Shown piece by piece: positions 1-7,934 of a stretch of 64,000 nt of DNA. The DNA lies in contig NZ_JMKI01000008.1 of assembly GCF_000712295.1 (NCBI RefSeq), forward strand, positions 1-64,000. Direction: 5' to 3'. Source of the DNA: Synergistes jonesii. GTDB taxonomy: Bacteria > Synergistota > Synergistia > Synergistales > Synergistaceae. Each line of letters starts with the position of its first letter. The first letter of the stretch is position 1. A model generated the notes under the pieces. The model saw only the letters and a list, made by a program, of their open reading frames with translations. It had not been told where the DNA came from and made no database searches. Made by a program: the position numbers and the translations under genes.

Positions 1-1039
1 TCTCCCCTTTGTATGATATGGTATTCCCCCCGCCGGCCCTTCTCGTGTCCCTTATGGAGAAAACAAGTCCGAGATCGATGCTTCTGTCAAAAGGCATGCA
101 GGCGCTACCGTCCTCATGCGGCAGCACTGCAAACCTGCGGTTATAGTCGCTGATAAAACCTTCCGCTATCATCTTATTAGCGTCAGCGATGTTTGTGATG
201 GATGAAAACCTCAATTCGGCGATGAGCCTGTCCTGAAATGTATTCCAGAGCCTTTCTATACGTCCCTTGGCCTGAGGGCTGTGCGCCGTTATCTGCTTTA
301 TACCAAGCTCATACAGCGCCTTGCCGAAGTTTGACAGCGGCAGCTCCGTTCCGCTCAAAATCTCATCGTCGGTCAACTCCTTGGGCGAACGGAATATAGT
401 ATGGCGGTCGCTGTATATGGACAGAGGCAATCCATATGCAAGCATCCCTTGTTCCAGCGCCGCGGCATAGCCGCGCATACATTCAGTTTCAGTAAAGAAC
501 GCCCCTGTAACGACCCCTGTCGCATCGTCTATATATGCGTGCAAAGTTGCATATCCGTGTTCTTCACCAAACCACTTGTGTCTGCTTGCATCGGTCTGCC
601 ACATAATACCGGCGGTCGTCTTCCTTGGACACGGCCGGTGCTGTTTTGCTTTATGCTTCACTGCCTTCTTGCTCTTTATACCAGCTCCTTTAAGCACACG
701 GAACACCGAAGAACGGCTCACAGACATTCCCTCCGCTTCGTTCAGGCGTTCAGTGAAATGAGAGAAATTATAGTCAAAATACTTCCACTCAAACAGCTCA
801 ACAATCCTCGTTTTGACCTCATCTGAAAGAGCGTGCCTTGGCTTCCGTCCCGCGTTTCCATGCACCATCCCCCTTGCACCGTTTCTGGCAAAGCTGGCTT
901 TTAGCCTTATGATTTGTCTTATAGAAATACCAGGCTGTTCAGATGCCTCACCATTAGTCACTAAGCCTGATGACGCGGCTCCTATAATCCTTACCCTTCT
1001 CGCTTCATCGTTTGTCATACTCATCATGATCTGCCTCAT
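1..1039 (-). CDS. DDE transposase (ISNCY/IS1202 group), C-terminus beyond window
   Basis: The frame is open from an ATG at 1039 to the left edge, giving about 346 residues with no stop. Residues 10-60 look like a helix-turn-helix (DEARRVRIIG, then SIRQIIRLK), followed by a second DNA-binding part at about 100-125 (SVSRSSVFRVLKGAG). The integrase-like core starts near residue 145. The acidic triad can be read as D150 (WQTDASRHKWF), D211 (YSDRHTIF) and E262 (AKGRIERLWNTFQDRL), the spacing expected of an RNaseH-fold transposase. The gene seems intact as far as it can be seen. The nearest cellular gene is 350 bp away in the opposite direction. Assignment to the IS1202 group rests on the general pattern of the core and could be a related rve family. 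Confidence 0.8.
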   Translation of the reverse strand, partial: MRQIMMSMTNDEARRVRIIGAASSGLVTNGEASEQPGISIRQIIRLKASFARNGARGMVHGNAGRKPRHALSDEVKTRIVELFEWKYFDYNFSHFTERLNEAEGMSVSRSSVFRVLKGAGIKSKKAVKHKAKQHRPCPRKTTAGIMWQTDASRHKWFGEEHGYATLHAYIDDATGVVTGAFFTETECMRGYAAALEQGMLAYGLPLSIYSDRHTIFRSPKELTDDEILSGTELPLSNFGKALYELGIKQITAHSPQAKGRIERLWNTFQDRLIAELRFSSITNIADANKMIAEGFISDYNRRFAVLPHEDGSACMPFDRSIDLGLVFSIRDTRRAGGGNTISYKGE

Positions 1040-1040
1040 A

Positions 1041-1084
1041 GTGACATTATCTCAGAACGATTAGAGGGTGACATTATCACAGAA
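1041..1084. repeat. Two direct copies of a 17-bp IS-end motif
   Basis: GTGACATTATCTCAGAA (1041-1057) and GTGACATTATCACAGAA (1068-1084) differ at one base and are spaced 27 bp start to start. They sit directly upstream of the transposase start at the expected end of the element, so they are probably transposase-binding repeats; they may also let transposase control its own promoter. Confidence 0.65.
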
Positions 1085-1086
1085 CA

Positions 1087-1390
1087 ACAACAGACTCCAA
1101 ATATTTTTCTTGCAATTACGCGTCGATGATATTAAACTCTTCTTACTTTACGACGTCGTTACACGGAAGGGACGTGAGACGAAAATTGAAAAAAAGCACT
1201 GGTGTCTGGTGTGTCAGACATGGAGCGAAACTCCGAAACTTCTGCATCTCTTTTATTCCCCGAACGACTTCCGGCATGACAGCCTTTGCCGCCAATTACG
1301 CGGCTAATTATTCCTGCGGCGGATATCTCCGCAGATGATACGCGCGTCTCTCTTCTTGCATATTTAATAATACGTTGGGGGGAACGTGTC
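1087..1390. other. Intergenic region between IS end and ABC transporter, with a TGTCTG dyad
   Basis: No convincing gene. It holds the inverted repeat TGTCTG-GTGTGT-CAGACA (1203-1220), which could be an operator or a small hairpin for the ABC operon downstream. An AT-rich stretch near 1358-1374 may hold the promoter. Some of this DNA may have been separated from its original upstream neighbour by the IS insertion. Confidence 0.35.
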
Positions 1391-2179
1391 ATGAATACTG
1401 TAAACAAACCGCTTATTGTAATTGAGAATCTCTGCAAGAGCTACGAGGATGCCGAGGTTCTTAAAAATATCAGCTTCACGATCCGCGAGGGCGACCTTGC
1501 GTCGATAATAGGACCTTCCGGCTGCGGAAAGTCAACTTTTCTGCGCTGCATAAACTGCCTTGAGCTGATGGATTCCGGCTCCGTCACGGTGGCCGGCGTC
1601 ACGGTGTCGCGCACAAAGGGGGAGACTCCGTCCGACTCTTTGATGCAGAAGGTCCACGCGCTTCGCACCGAGGTCGGTATGGTCTTTCAGAGCTACAACT
1701 TATTTCCGAACAAGAATCTGCTGCAGAACACGATACTCGCTCCGATGGTCGTTAAGCATATGGACAGGGAAGAAGCTGAGGAGCTGGGATTGAGAATGCT
1801 CGAAAAGGTCGGGCTTAAGGGGCTCGCGCTCAAATATCCGTCGACGCTCTCCGGCGGCCAGAGCCAGCGCGCGGCGATAGCGAGGGCGCTCGCGATGAAT
1901 CCGCGCGTGATGCTATACGACGAGCCGACGTCGGCGCTCGATCCAGAACTCGTCGGCGAAGTCCTGCAGGTAATGAAGGACCTCGACTCGGAGGGTATGA
2001 CTCAGATAATCGTAACTCACGAGATGAAGTTCGCGAAGGACGCATCCGACTACATAATATTCATGGACAAGGGCGAAATCGTCGAATACGAAGACGGCGA
2101 CATACTCTTCGCCCATCCGAAAAACGACAGGACGCGCGCGTTCCTGCGCCACTTCGTAAACGCGGGGGTGACGTGCTGA
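1391..2179 (+). CDS. Polar amino-acid ABC transporter, ATP-binding protein
   Basis: A 262-residue cytoplasmic ATPase that powers amino-acid import. Walker [10 protein letters not shown] is at residues 41-49, the signature [14 protein letters not shown] lies mid-protein, and Walker [15 protein letters not shown] follows, then the switch His in VTHEMKF. Length and motifs fit the GlnQ/HisP/ArtP (PAAT) family. The frame is open further upstream, but ATG 1391 is chosen because a GGGGGG run lies 8 bases before it and the protein then begins at the family's normal position. The next gene overlaps its stop by one base (TGATG), so the two are surely translated together. The substrate is not visible; general polar amino acids are likely. 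Confidence 0.93.
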   Translation: MNTVNKPLIVIENLCKSYEDAEVLKNISFTIREGDLASIIGPSGCGKSTFLRCINCLELMDSGSVTVAGVTVSRTKGETPSDSLMQKVHALRTEVGMVFQSYNLFPNKNLLQNTILAPMVVKHMDREEAEELGLRMLEKVGLKGLALKYPSTLSGGQSQRAAIARALAMNPRVMLYDEPTSALDPELVGEVLQVMKDLDSEGMTQIIVTHEMKFAKDASDYIIFMDKGEIVEYEDGDILFAHPKNDRTRAFLRHFVNAGVTC

Positions 2180-3747
2180 TGAAAAAATATATAGTTATTT
2201 TCGCGCTTATTGCGGCGATCTTCGCCTCGCCGACGGCGCTCTTCGGCAACGAAGCCGCCGGAGAAAAGATTCTGCGCTGGGGGGGCGACTCCGAGGGCGG
2301 TTTCCCCTACATGTTCCCCGACCCGCAGGACCCGAAGAAGCTCATCGGCTTCGAGGTCGACATCGTCGACGCGCTCGCGAAGGAGATGGGGCGCAGACCG
2401 ATTTACGTCAACAACGCGTGGGACAACCTCATCCCCGGACTCGACCGCAACCTTTACGACATCGCGATAAACGGGCTGGAAGTCACGCCGGAGCACGAGG
2501 AACAGATAAACTTCTCTATCCCCTATTACAAGACATACCTGCAGCTCGCGGTGCGACGCAGGGACAACTCCGTAAAAAAGCTTGACGACCTCAAGGGAAA
2601 AACGGTCGGCACGCTGAAGGAGAGCTACGCGCAGCAGGTGCTCGAAGAAGTCGGAGATATAAAGATACGCACCTACATCGTAGAGGCGAACACCTACGAG
2701 GACCTCGCGAACGGGCGCCTGGACGCCGCCTTCTTCGACCAGCCGATAGCGCTCTACTCCGCCGGCTTCAACCCCGAGATAAAATTCGTTGGGCCTCCCG
2801 TCGGAGAGCTCAAATACGCGATCGCGTTGCGCAAGAAGGACAAGGAGCTTCTCGCCGAGGTGAACCGCGCGATAGTGGCTCTGCGCGACAGCGGCAAGCT
2901 GCGCGAGATATACGACAGATGGAACCTCTGGACGCCGGTCATGGCGGCCGAATTCAACGACTTCGACCCGCCGAAGGTTGAGCCGGAGCGTTACAACGAG
3001 TGGGCCGAATCGCACCGCCCCGCGCTGACCTTCCATAAGCGCATGAACCGCTACATGGAAGTCATGCCGCTCTTCGCGAAGGGCGCTCTCGTCACGATGG
3101 AGGTCTCCGTCGTCGCGATGATAATAGCTATCTCGCTCGGCCTCGTGCTCGCGGTAACGCGCGTATTCGCGCCGGCGTGGATCGCGTTCGCCGCCACTCT
3201 CTACGTGGAAATAGTGCGGGGCACGCCCGTACTGATACAGCTCTTCTTCATCTTCTACGGGCTGCCCTCCGTCGGAATAAAGTTCTCGCCCTTCTGGGCC
3301 GGCGCCATCGGCCTCGGGCTGAACTACGCGGCGTACGAGGCTGAAATATACAGGGCGGGGCTATTCGCCATACCGCGCACTCAGTGGGAGTCGGCGCTCG
3401 CTCTCGGCATGACGAGATGGCAGGCGATGCGCGAGGTGATCCTTCCGCAGGCCGTGCGCGTCGTCATACCGCCGATAACGAACGACTTCATCTCTCTGCT
3501 GAAGGATTCCTCACTTGTTTCGATAATCACGATGGTCGATCTGACGAAGGTCTACGGCCAGGTATCGGCGACCTATTACGACTACTTCGGGCCGGGCATC
3601 ATCGTCGCGGTCATCTATCTGCTGCTCGGGCTGCCCTTCGTCCGCTTCGCACATCACACGGAAAAGCGTCTCGCCGAGGTCGAAAAAGAAGGCAGACATG
3701 GACGCAGGGAAAATATTTACCGAAGCAGCACAAGATACGTCAGATAG
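2179..3747 (+). CDS. Fused amino-acid-binding protein and ABC permease
   Basis: A 522-residue membrane protein joining two functions that are often separate. Residues 1-22 are a signal peptide ending near LFGNEA. Residues about 30-265 form an SBP_bac_3 solute-binding domain (GFEVDIVDALAKEMG, LKGKTVGTLKESYAQ). From about 292 to 515 there is an HisM/GlnP-type permease with several membrane helices and the ATPase-contact EAA loop (ESALALGMTRWQAMREVILP). Such SBP-permease fusions are known from GlnP of Firmicutes. The binding domain would be tethered at the outer face. ATG 2179 overlaps the ATPase stop by one base; a GTG two codons earlier is possible. A terminator follows at 3766. Pairs with the ATPase gene just upstream; no separate binding protein is needed. 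Confidence 0.9.
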   Translation: MKKYIVIFALIAAIFASPTALFGNEAAGEKILRWGGDSEGGFPYMFPDPQDPKKLIGFEVDIVDALAKEMGRRPIYVNNAWDNLIPGLDRNLYDIAINGLEVTPEHEEQINFSIPYYKTYLQLAVRRRDNSVKKLDDLKGKTVGTLKESYAQQVLEEVGDIKIRTYIVEANTYEDLANGRLDAAFFDQPIALYSAGFNPEIKFVGPPVGELKYAIALRKKDKELLAEVNRAIVALRDSGKLREIYDRWNLWTPVMAAEFNDFDPPKVEPERYNEWAESHRPALTFHKRMNRYMEVMPLFAKGALVTMEVSVVAMIIAISLGLVLAVTRVFAPAWIAFAATLYVEIVRGTPVLIQLFFIFYGLPSVGIKFSPFWAGAIGLGLNYAAYEAEIYRAGLFAIPRTQWESALALGMTRWQAMREVILPQAVRVVIPPITNDFISLLKDSSLVSIITMVDLTKVYGQVSATYYDYFGPGIIVAVIYLLLGLPFVRFAHHTEKRLAEVEKEGRHGRRENIYRSSTRYVR

Positions 3748-3765
3748 CGCAAATTTATGCGGAAT

Positions 3766-3797
3766 CGGCCGGAGCTTTCAGTCTTCGGCCGCTTTTT
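3766..3797 (+). terminator. Rho-independent terminator of the ABC operon
   Basis: CGGCCG (3766-3771) pairs with CGGCCG (3786-3791) around a 14-base loop, followed by CTTTTT. It lies 19 bases after the permease stop. Confidence 0.6.
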
Positions 3798-3923
3798 CCC
3801 GTCAAATCATCGGAAAATAGTTGCGGTCGTTAATAATTCCCTTGCTATCGCTTGTTTTTGTACTTCAATTAAGCTATTTACAAAGCAAGCGGCGCGGAAT
3901 GGTTTCTACGGAAGGCTAAAAAA

Positions 3924-4895
3924 ATGTATCAGCCGAAATTAAAAGCTAACACGCCGGCTAAGCCTCTTTTTCTCCGGGCACTTTCCTTTTTCAGGCTATT
4001 TTACAAGGGGAACTACAGGGCGATCGTTGAAAACAGCGACAGGCTAGTCGGGCACTACTTCATCCAGGAAAAGACCATTCGCCTGCAAAACCGAGCGGCA
4101 TGGCCCGTCAAAATGCCCAGCGTCATCGCCGATGTACCGGAAAGCCTTGTAAAAAGCGGCGCAATTCTGCCCGAAAGCGCAGAGGATTTTCTCGAATTCT
4201 ACCGCGGCATACGCGAGGGCAGACCGTGCGGGCAGAGCTTGATAACAAAGAGAAGGGGCTCAGGCGGCACGGCTTACGTCAAAGAGCGCTACGTCATCGT
4301 CGACGGCGGAGAGGGAAAGCCGCGCTTGGCGATCATCTACCTTGACGACGTAACGGCTGAACGACAGCAGATGGAACGCCTGAAGGAGTTCGCGGAGCGC
4401 GACGGACTGACCGGCGTTTACAACCGCGCGGCCGCCGAGGAAAGGATTCGCGGGGCGCTTGACGAAAGCGAAGCCGGGGCGCTGCTGATATTCGATATAG
4501 ACAACTTAAAGAGGATAAACGACACGGCCGGGCACGCGGCCGGAGACAGAGCGATAAAGCTGGCGGCGGATTCGCTTTCGTTCCACTTCCGAGGGCGGGG
4601 CGTCGTAGGGCGCCTCGGAGGAGACGAATTTATCGTATTCCTCAAAGGTCCGCACGACGACGTCATGATCTGCAATTTGCTCTCTTTCTTGACGGCCGAG
4701 CTATCTGGCGCCGGTATGGACGAATATGGAAATTTGCGCGTGACGTGCAGCGCCGGCGCCGCGTTCAAGCGGACGCGCCTCGACGACTTTGAGACGCTAT
4801 ATCATATAGCCGACGCGGCGCTCCGCCAAGCCAAGCGCAACGGCAGTAAACGCTGCGCCGTCTACGCCGGCTCCGGGGAGCTTATATTCTGCTGA
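3924..4895 (+). CDS. Diguanylate cyclase (GGDEF domain)
   Basis: A 323-residue protein that should make cyclic di-GMP from two GTP. The C-terminal half is a complete GGDEF domain: metal and nucleotide residues in FDIDNLKRIND (190-200) and an intact GGDEF at 232-236. The inhibitory I-site RxxD normally sits five residues before GGDEF; here the four residues are RGRG (223-226), so product inhibition is probably lost. The first 150 residues have no membrane helix; residues 85-145 look like a degenerate PAS-like sensor (ending IYLDDVTAERQQMERLKEF), which leads into the catalytic domain through a short coiled linker. The start ATG has GGAAGG 6-7 bases upstream. It stands alone and its output is not evident from the neighbours. 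Confidence 0.88.
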   Translation: MYQPKLKANTPAKPLFLRALSFFRLFYKGNYRAIVENSDRLVGHYFIQEKTIRLQNRAAWPVKMPSVIADVPESLVKSGAILPESAEDFLEFYRGIREGRPCGQSLITKRRGSGGTAYVKERYVIVDGGEGKPRLAIIYLDDVTAERQQMERLKEFAERDGLTGVYNRAAAEERIRGALDESEAGALLIFDIDNLKRINDTAGHAAGDRAIKLAADSLSFHFRGRGVVGRLGGDEFIVFLKGPHDDVMICNLLSFLTAELSGAGMDEYGNLRVTCSAGAAFKRTRLDDFETLYHIADAALRQAKRNGSKRCAVYAGSGELIFC

Positions 4896-5076
4896 AAATA
4901 TTTTTCAACGAAAAACCCGCCGCCGTAGTCGCAGGAGGCGGTCGTCTGCGGCGAACGTCCTCCGAGACCTTCGCGCCCTGCGCAAGGCAGAGCGACGCCG
5001 TCGGCTGCGAGGGATGCGCCGCTCTCAGGTCAGGCCGCCAAAAGTCCGACGGCCTGACATTCTAAACCTGCACGCT
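4896..5076. other. Convergent intergenic region with a hairpin
   Basis: Lies between the stops of the cyclase gene and the formiminotransferase gene. GTCAGGCCG (5029-5037) pairs perfectly with CGGCCTGAC (5050-5058). There is no T-run on either side, so it is a weak terminator candidate for the hut operon. Nothing else is seen. Confidence 0.35.
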
Positions 5077-5973
5077 TCAGTCGAGAAGCTGCGTCTCTAT
5101 TATTTGACTCATATTGAAGCCGCGCACGCGCAGCGAATGGCGCACCACCTCTTCGAGCGCGGCGAGCGGAAGGGGCCCGACCAGCTCCGCGTCGGCTATA
5201 CCAACGCCGTAGCTGTCGGCCAGCGTTTTGACCAGATCATATACCACGGGTATCGGTGTCTTTTCAAAATTGGTGAGGTTCATCGAGACTTGAACCATCT
5301 TCCTCTCTTCGAGCGCAAGGCCTATGGCGCGGCAGTAGCGGAGGCCGCCGGAGGAGAAGCGCATGCGCTTGGCGATCTCTTTGGCGACGCCTATATCGTC
5401 GGTGCGCAGGTTGACGTTGTAAGCTACAAGCGGAAAACGGACGCCTGTGACGGTCGCTCCCGATTTGGGCACGAAGGCGAAGGGGCCTTCGTCCGGACGC
5501 CACTCTTCATCGCGCATCTTTTCCGCAAGAGCTTCGTACTGCCCTTTGCGGATGTCGACGAGGTTCTGCCGCGACGGCTTCGTGGCCGCTTCTTCGTAGT
5601 AGTAGACCGGCACTCCGAGCCCGCCGAGGAACTTCCCGTATCTGCGGGATATCTCCAGCGCTTCGTCCTTCTCAACGTTACGCACCGGCACGAAGGGTAC
5701 GACGTCCACGGCGCCCTGACGCGGATGGCTGCCGTGGTGCTGAGTCATATCTATCTCTTCGACGGCCCGTCTCGTTATGTTCACGGCGCCGGCTAAGACG
5801 TCTTCCGGCTCGCCTATCCACGTGTATACGGAACGGTTGTGATCCGCGTCGGAGTCGACGTCCATTATCGTGATGGACGGCGTCGAGGTAAGCGCTTCCG
5901 TGATTCTCTTTATCTTAGCCTCGTCGCGCCCTTCGCTGACGTTAAGTTCGCAGAGCAATATTTTTTTAGCCAT
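5077..5973 (-). CDS. ftcD: Glutamate formimidoyltransferase
   Basis: A 298-residue cytosolic enzyme that moves the formimino group of N-formimino-L-glutamate to tetrahydrofolate and releases glutamate, the fourth step of this histidine route. It begins KKILLCELNVSEGRD and carries the conserved HHGSHPRQGAVDVVPFVP segment at about 80-97, with the catalytic histidine of the family in this region. In mammals this domain is fused to a cyclodeaminase; here the two are separate genes, with the cyclodeaminase ending 17 bases upstream. The start ATG has GGAAGAG before it. It is the last gene of the five-gene hut operon. No formiminoglutamase (hutG) or deiminase (hutF) is present, so this is the only visible exit from formiminoglutamate. 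Confidence 0.93.
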   Translation of the reverse strand: MAKKILLCELNVSEGRDEAKIKRITEALTSTPSITIMDVDSDADHNRSVYTWIGEPEDVLAGAVNITRRAVEEIDMTQHHGSHPRQGAVDVVPFVPVRNVEKDEALEISRRYGKFLGGLGVPVYYYEEAATKPSRQNLVDIRKGQYEALAEKMRDEEWRPDEGPFAFVPKSGATVTGVRFPLVAYNVNLRTDDIGVAKEIAKRMRFSSGGLRYCRAIGLALEERKMVQVSMNLTNFEKTPIPVVYDLVKTLADSYGVGIADAELVGPLPLAALEEVVRHSLRVRGFNMSQIIETQLLD

Positions 5974-5990
5974 ATTCTCTCTTCCTTTCT

Positions 5991-6563
5991 TTATCCGCGT
6001 TCAACGGAATTTTTAAGTTCGAGGGCCGCGGCGGCAAATTCTGCGTTGACCTCTGCGCTCTTTATCAGCGGCAGGTTGGCCTCGACGTTGAGCGCCGTAT
6101 CTACCACCGCCATCTTCGCCAGCATCACCCCGGCCTCCATGTCGGAGGCGGCCGCGGCGTTGATTTTTCCTTCAAGCTCGCGGCACAGTTCGAGTATGCG
6201 GATCGCGGCGCGCCCGTTTTCCAACGGCACGGAGGCGGCTTTTATCGCAGCCGCCTCCACCGCCGCGCGGCGCGCGCTCTTCTCCGCGTCGGTCGATTTA
6301 GGCAGCGCAAAGGCGGCCTTGATGCCGAGGTAAGACTGCGTGTCCTCCACGGCCCCTCGCTTCAGGCGCGCCGCGATATCGTCAAGCTCGTCCGCTATTT
6401 CCAGGTATCGGGCGTCGGAAAGCCCGTATCCTTTGCCCGTGGAGAGCCTCGCCACCATGCCGACAAGGCCGGCGGCCATAGCGCCGGCCACCGCCGAAGC
6501 GGAACCGCCGCCGGCGGTGACGTCTCTGCTGTCCATTATCTTTTCCATCACTTCGTAAAACAT
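5991..6563 (-). CDS. fchA: Formimidoyltetrahydrofolate cyclodeaminase
   Basis: A 190-residue enzyme of the FTCD_C family. It turns 5-formimino-tetrahydrofolate into 5,10-methenyl-tetrahydrofolate and ammonia, saving the C2 carbon of histidine as a one-carbon unit. The N-terminal VTAGGGSASAVAGAMAAGL (about 16-34) is the hallmark folate-binding glycine-rich turn of the family, and the rest is helical as expected. The start is set at ATG 6563, with AGGAG seven bases upstream; a longer in-frame reading to 6854 overlaps hutI and has no family sequence. It sits 14 bases after hutI and 17 before ftcD, clearly co-transcribed. Confidence 0.93.
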   Translation of the reverse strand: MFYEVMEKIMDSRDVTAGGGSASAVAGAMAAGLVGMVARLSTGKGYGLSDARYLEIADELDDIAARLKRGAVEDTQSYLGIKAAFALPKSTDAEKSARRAAVEAAAIKAASVPLENGRAAIRILELCRELEGKINAAAASDMEAGVMLAKMAVVDTALNVEANLPLIKSAEVNAEFAAAALELKNSVERG

Positions 6564-6577
6564 ATTTTTTACTCCTC

Positions 6578-7837
6578 TTATGCGACTATCGCGTTGTTCC
6601 GTACGCTTATTTTCCCGCTTTTTATGACCGTCTCCACCGGATTGTCTCCGAGGCGGTAGGCGATGTCTTCGTAGGTCGGTATCCCGAGGATGAGTATATC
6701 CGCCTGTTTGGCGACCTCCAGAGAACCGACTTCTTTCTCGCGCCTTAGCGCGCGGGCTCCGCCGTATGTGGCCGCCCGCAGGGCCCTCGCCGGCGACATG
6801 CGGTGCTGCCGGCAGGCGAGCGCGATTATGAACGGCATCGAGGTACACCAGCACCCCGGGCAGCAGTTCGTCGCCATGCCGAGCTCGAGGCCCGCCTCAT
6901 ACATAGGGCGCGGATCGAAAAACAGCGGATGGTTCACGGCGAAGTCTATCCCGGGGAGCACGACTCCCGCGACTCCGGATTTTGCAAGTTTCTCCAGCGC
7001 TGAAACGGGCGTGTAGTTGAGGTGGTCGGCGGAGTACATCTTCATCTCGGCGGCGAGATCCTCGCCCCCTATATAAGAATAGGCGCCGGCGTGTATCTTA
7101 GGCTCCATACCGTGTTCGCGCCCGGCTTCAAGTATTTTCCGACATTCTTCCGCCTCATAATGTCCGGCGTCGCACCAGATGTCGCAGGCTTCGGCGAGGC
7201 CGCTTTTCCCCACTTCGGGGATCATATCTTTGATCAGCATGTCCATGTATGATTCTTTAGTCATCTCGGGCGCCCATCCGTGCGCTCCCAGGAATGTCGA
7301 GGAGATGTCGATAGGGAACGCCTCCGCAAGGGCTTTGTTGATTCTCAGCTGGCGCATCTCGCCCTCAATGTTGAGGCTGTATCCGCTTTTACTTTCAAGC
7401 GTGGTCGTCCCGCTTATAACCATACGGCGCACGCGCTCCGCGGACTGTTCAAAGAGTATGTCCTCCGGGAGCCCGCGCGTCGCGGACAGGGTCACCATGA
7501 TGCCCATAGGCACCCCGCGGCGCCTCAGCTCTTCAAGGTCGTCCGTCTCCAGCCTGGCGCAGTATTCTTCCGCGCGCGTGCCTCCGAAGACTACGTGAGT
7601 GTGACAGTCGACGAAGCCGGGCATGACGACTTTGCCCGCCGCGTCCAATACGGTCGTCCTTTCGGTCATATATGGACGGACGTCCTTTTCTCCGCCTATA
7701 GCGACGATTTTATCCTTCCCGACAGCTACCCACCCGTCGGGTATAAGGCCGATCAAATCGCCGGCGTCCCGGGAACAGGTCAAAAGCTGCCCCGCATTCT
7801 TTATTATCAGATCCGCCGAAGCTCTGGGATCTTCCAT
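6578..7837 (-). CDS. hutI: Imidazolonepropionase
   Basis: A 419-residue amidohydrolase that opens 4-imidazolone-5-propionate to N-formimino-L-glutamate, the third step of histidine breakdown. The metal-binding HxH is in GFVDCHTHVVFGGTRAEEY (H79 and H81), followed by ESKSGYSLNIE, LGAHGWAPE and CDAGHYEAEE, all typical HutI positions, and GIDFAVNHP in place of the usual C-terminal GTDxNPG site. Total length fits the family. ATG 7837 has GGGAG nine bases upstream and is preferred to an upstream in-frame start. The gene follows the 2-hydroxyacid dehydrogenase after a 97-base gap that contains a strong hairpin, so its mRNA level may be set partly by processing at that hairpin. Confidence 0.95.
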   Translation of the reverse strand: MEDPRASADLIIKNAGQLLTCSRDAGDLIGLIPDGWVAVGKDKIVAIGGEKDVRPYMTERTTVLDAAGKVVMPGFVDCHTHVVFGGTRAEEYCARLETDDLEELRRRGVPMGIMVTLSATRGLPEDILFEQSAERVRRMVISGTTTLESKSGYSLNIEGEMRQLRINKALAEAFPIDISSTFLGAHGWAPEMTKESYMDMLIKDMIPEVGKSGLAEACDIWCDAGHYEAEECRKILEAGREHGMEPKIHAGAYSYIGGEDLAAEMKMYSADHLNYTPVSALEKLAKSGVAGVVLPGIDFAVNHPLFFDPRPMYEAGLELGMATNCCPGCWCTSMPFIIALACRQHRMSPARALRAATYGGARALRREKEVGSLEVAKQADILILGIPTYEDIAYRLGDNPVETVIKSGKISVRNNAIVA

Positions 7838-7866
7838 CGCGCACCACTCCCTGCCTGAATGTAAGC

Positions 7867-7899
7867 GGGCGCGGGAGGACAAAGCTCCGTCCCGCGCCC
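7867..7899 (-). other. Intercistronic stem-loop in the hut operon
   Basis: GGGCGCGGGA (7867-7876) and TCCCGCGCCC (7890-7899) form a perfect 10-bp stem with a 13-base loop between the dehydrogenase stop and hutI. There is no T-run, so it is more likely an mRNA-stabilising or Rho-sensitive element than a full terminator. Confidence 0.5.
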
Positions 7900-7934
7900 A
7901 TTTGTCAGCTTTAGTTAGCCGCCCGCGGCGCGAA

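Larger units (their letters stand above)
1..1086 (-). mobile_element. Insertion sequence, ISNCY/IS1202-like, cut by the window edge
   Basis: One transposase gene points left and runs off the window. Behind its start codon lie two copies of a 17-bp motif (1041-1057 and 1068-1084) that look like the element's terminal binding sites. The right end is probably near 1084-1090. The left end and any target-site duplication are outside the window, so the exact boundaries are inferred. Confidence 0.7.

Noticed and set aside
401-826. Plus-strand frames of 141 and 83 codons near the left edge
   Set aside because: They are antisense to the transposase, whose catalytic triad is readable on the minus strand.
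2050-3036. 328-codon minus-strand frame over the fused ABC gene
   Set aside because: Antisense to a gene with clear binding-protein and permease motifs; Val/Arg/Leu-rich shadow composition.
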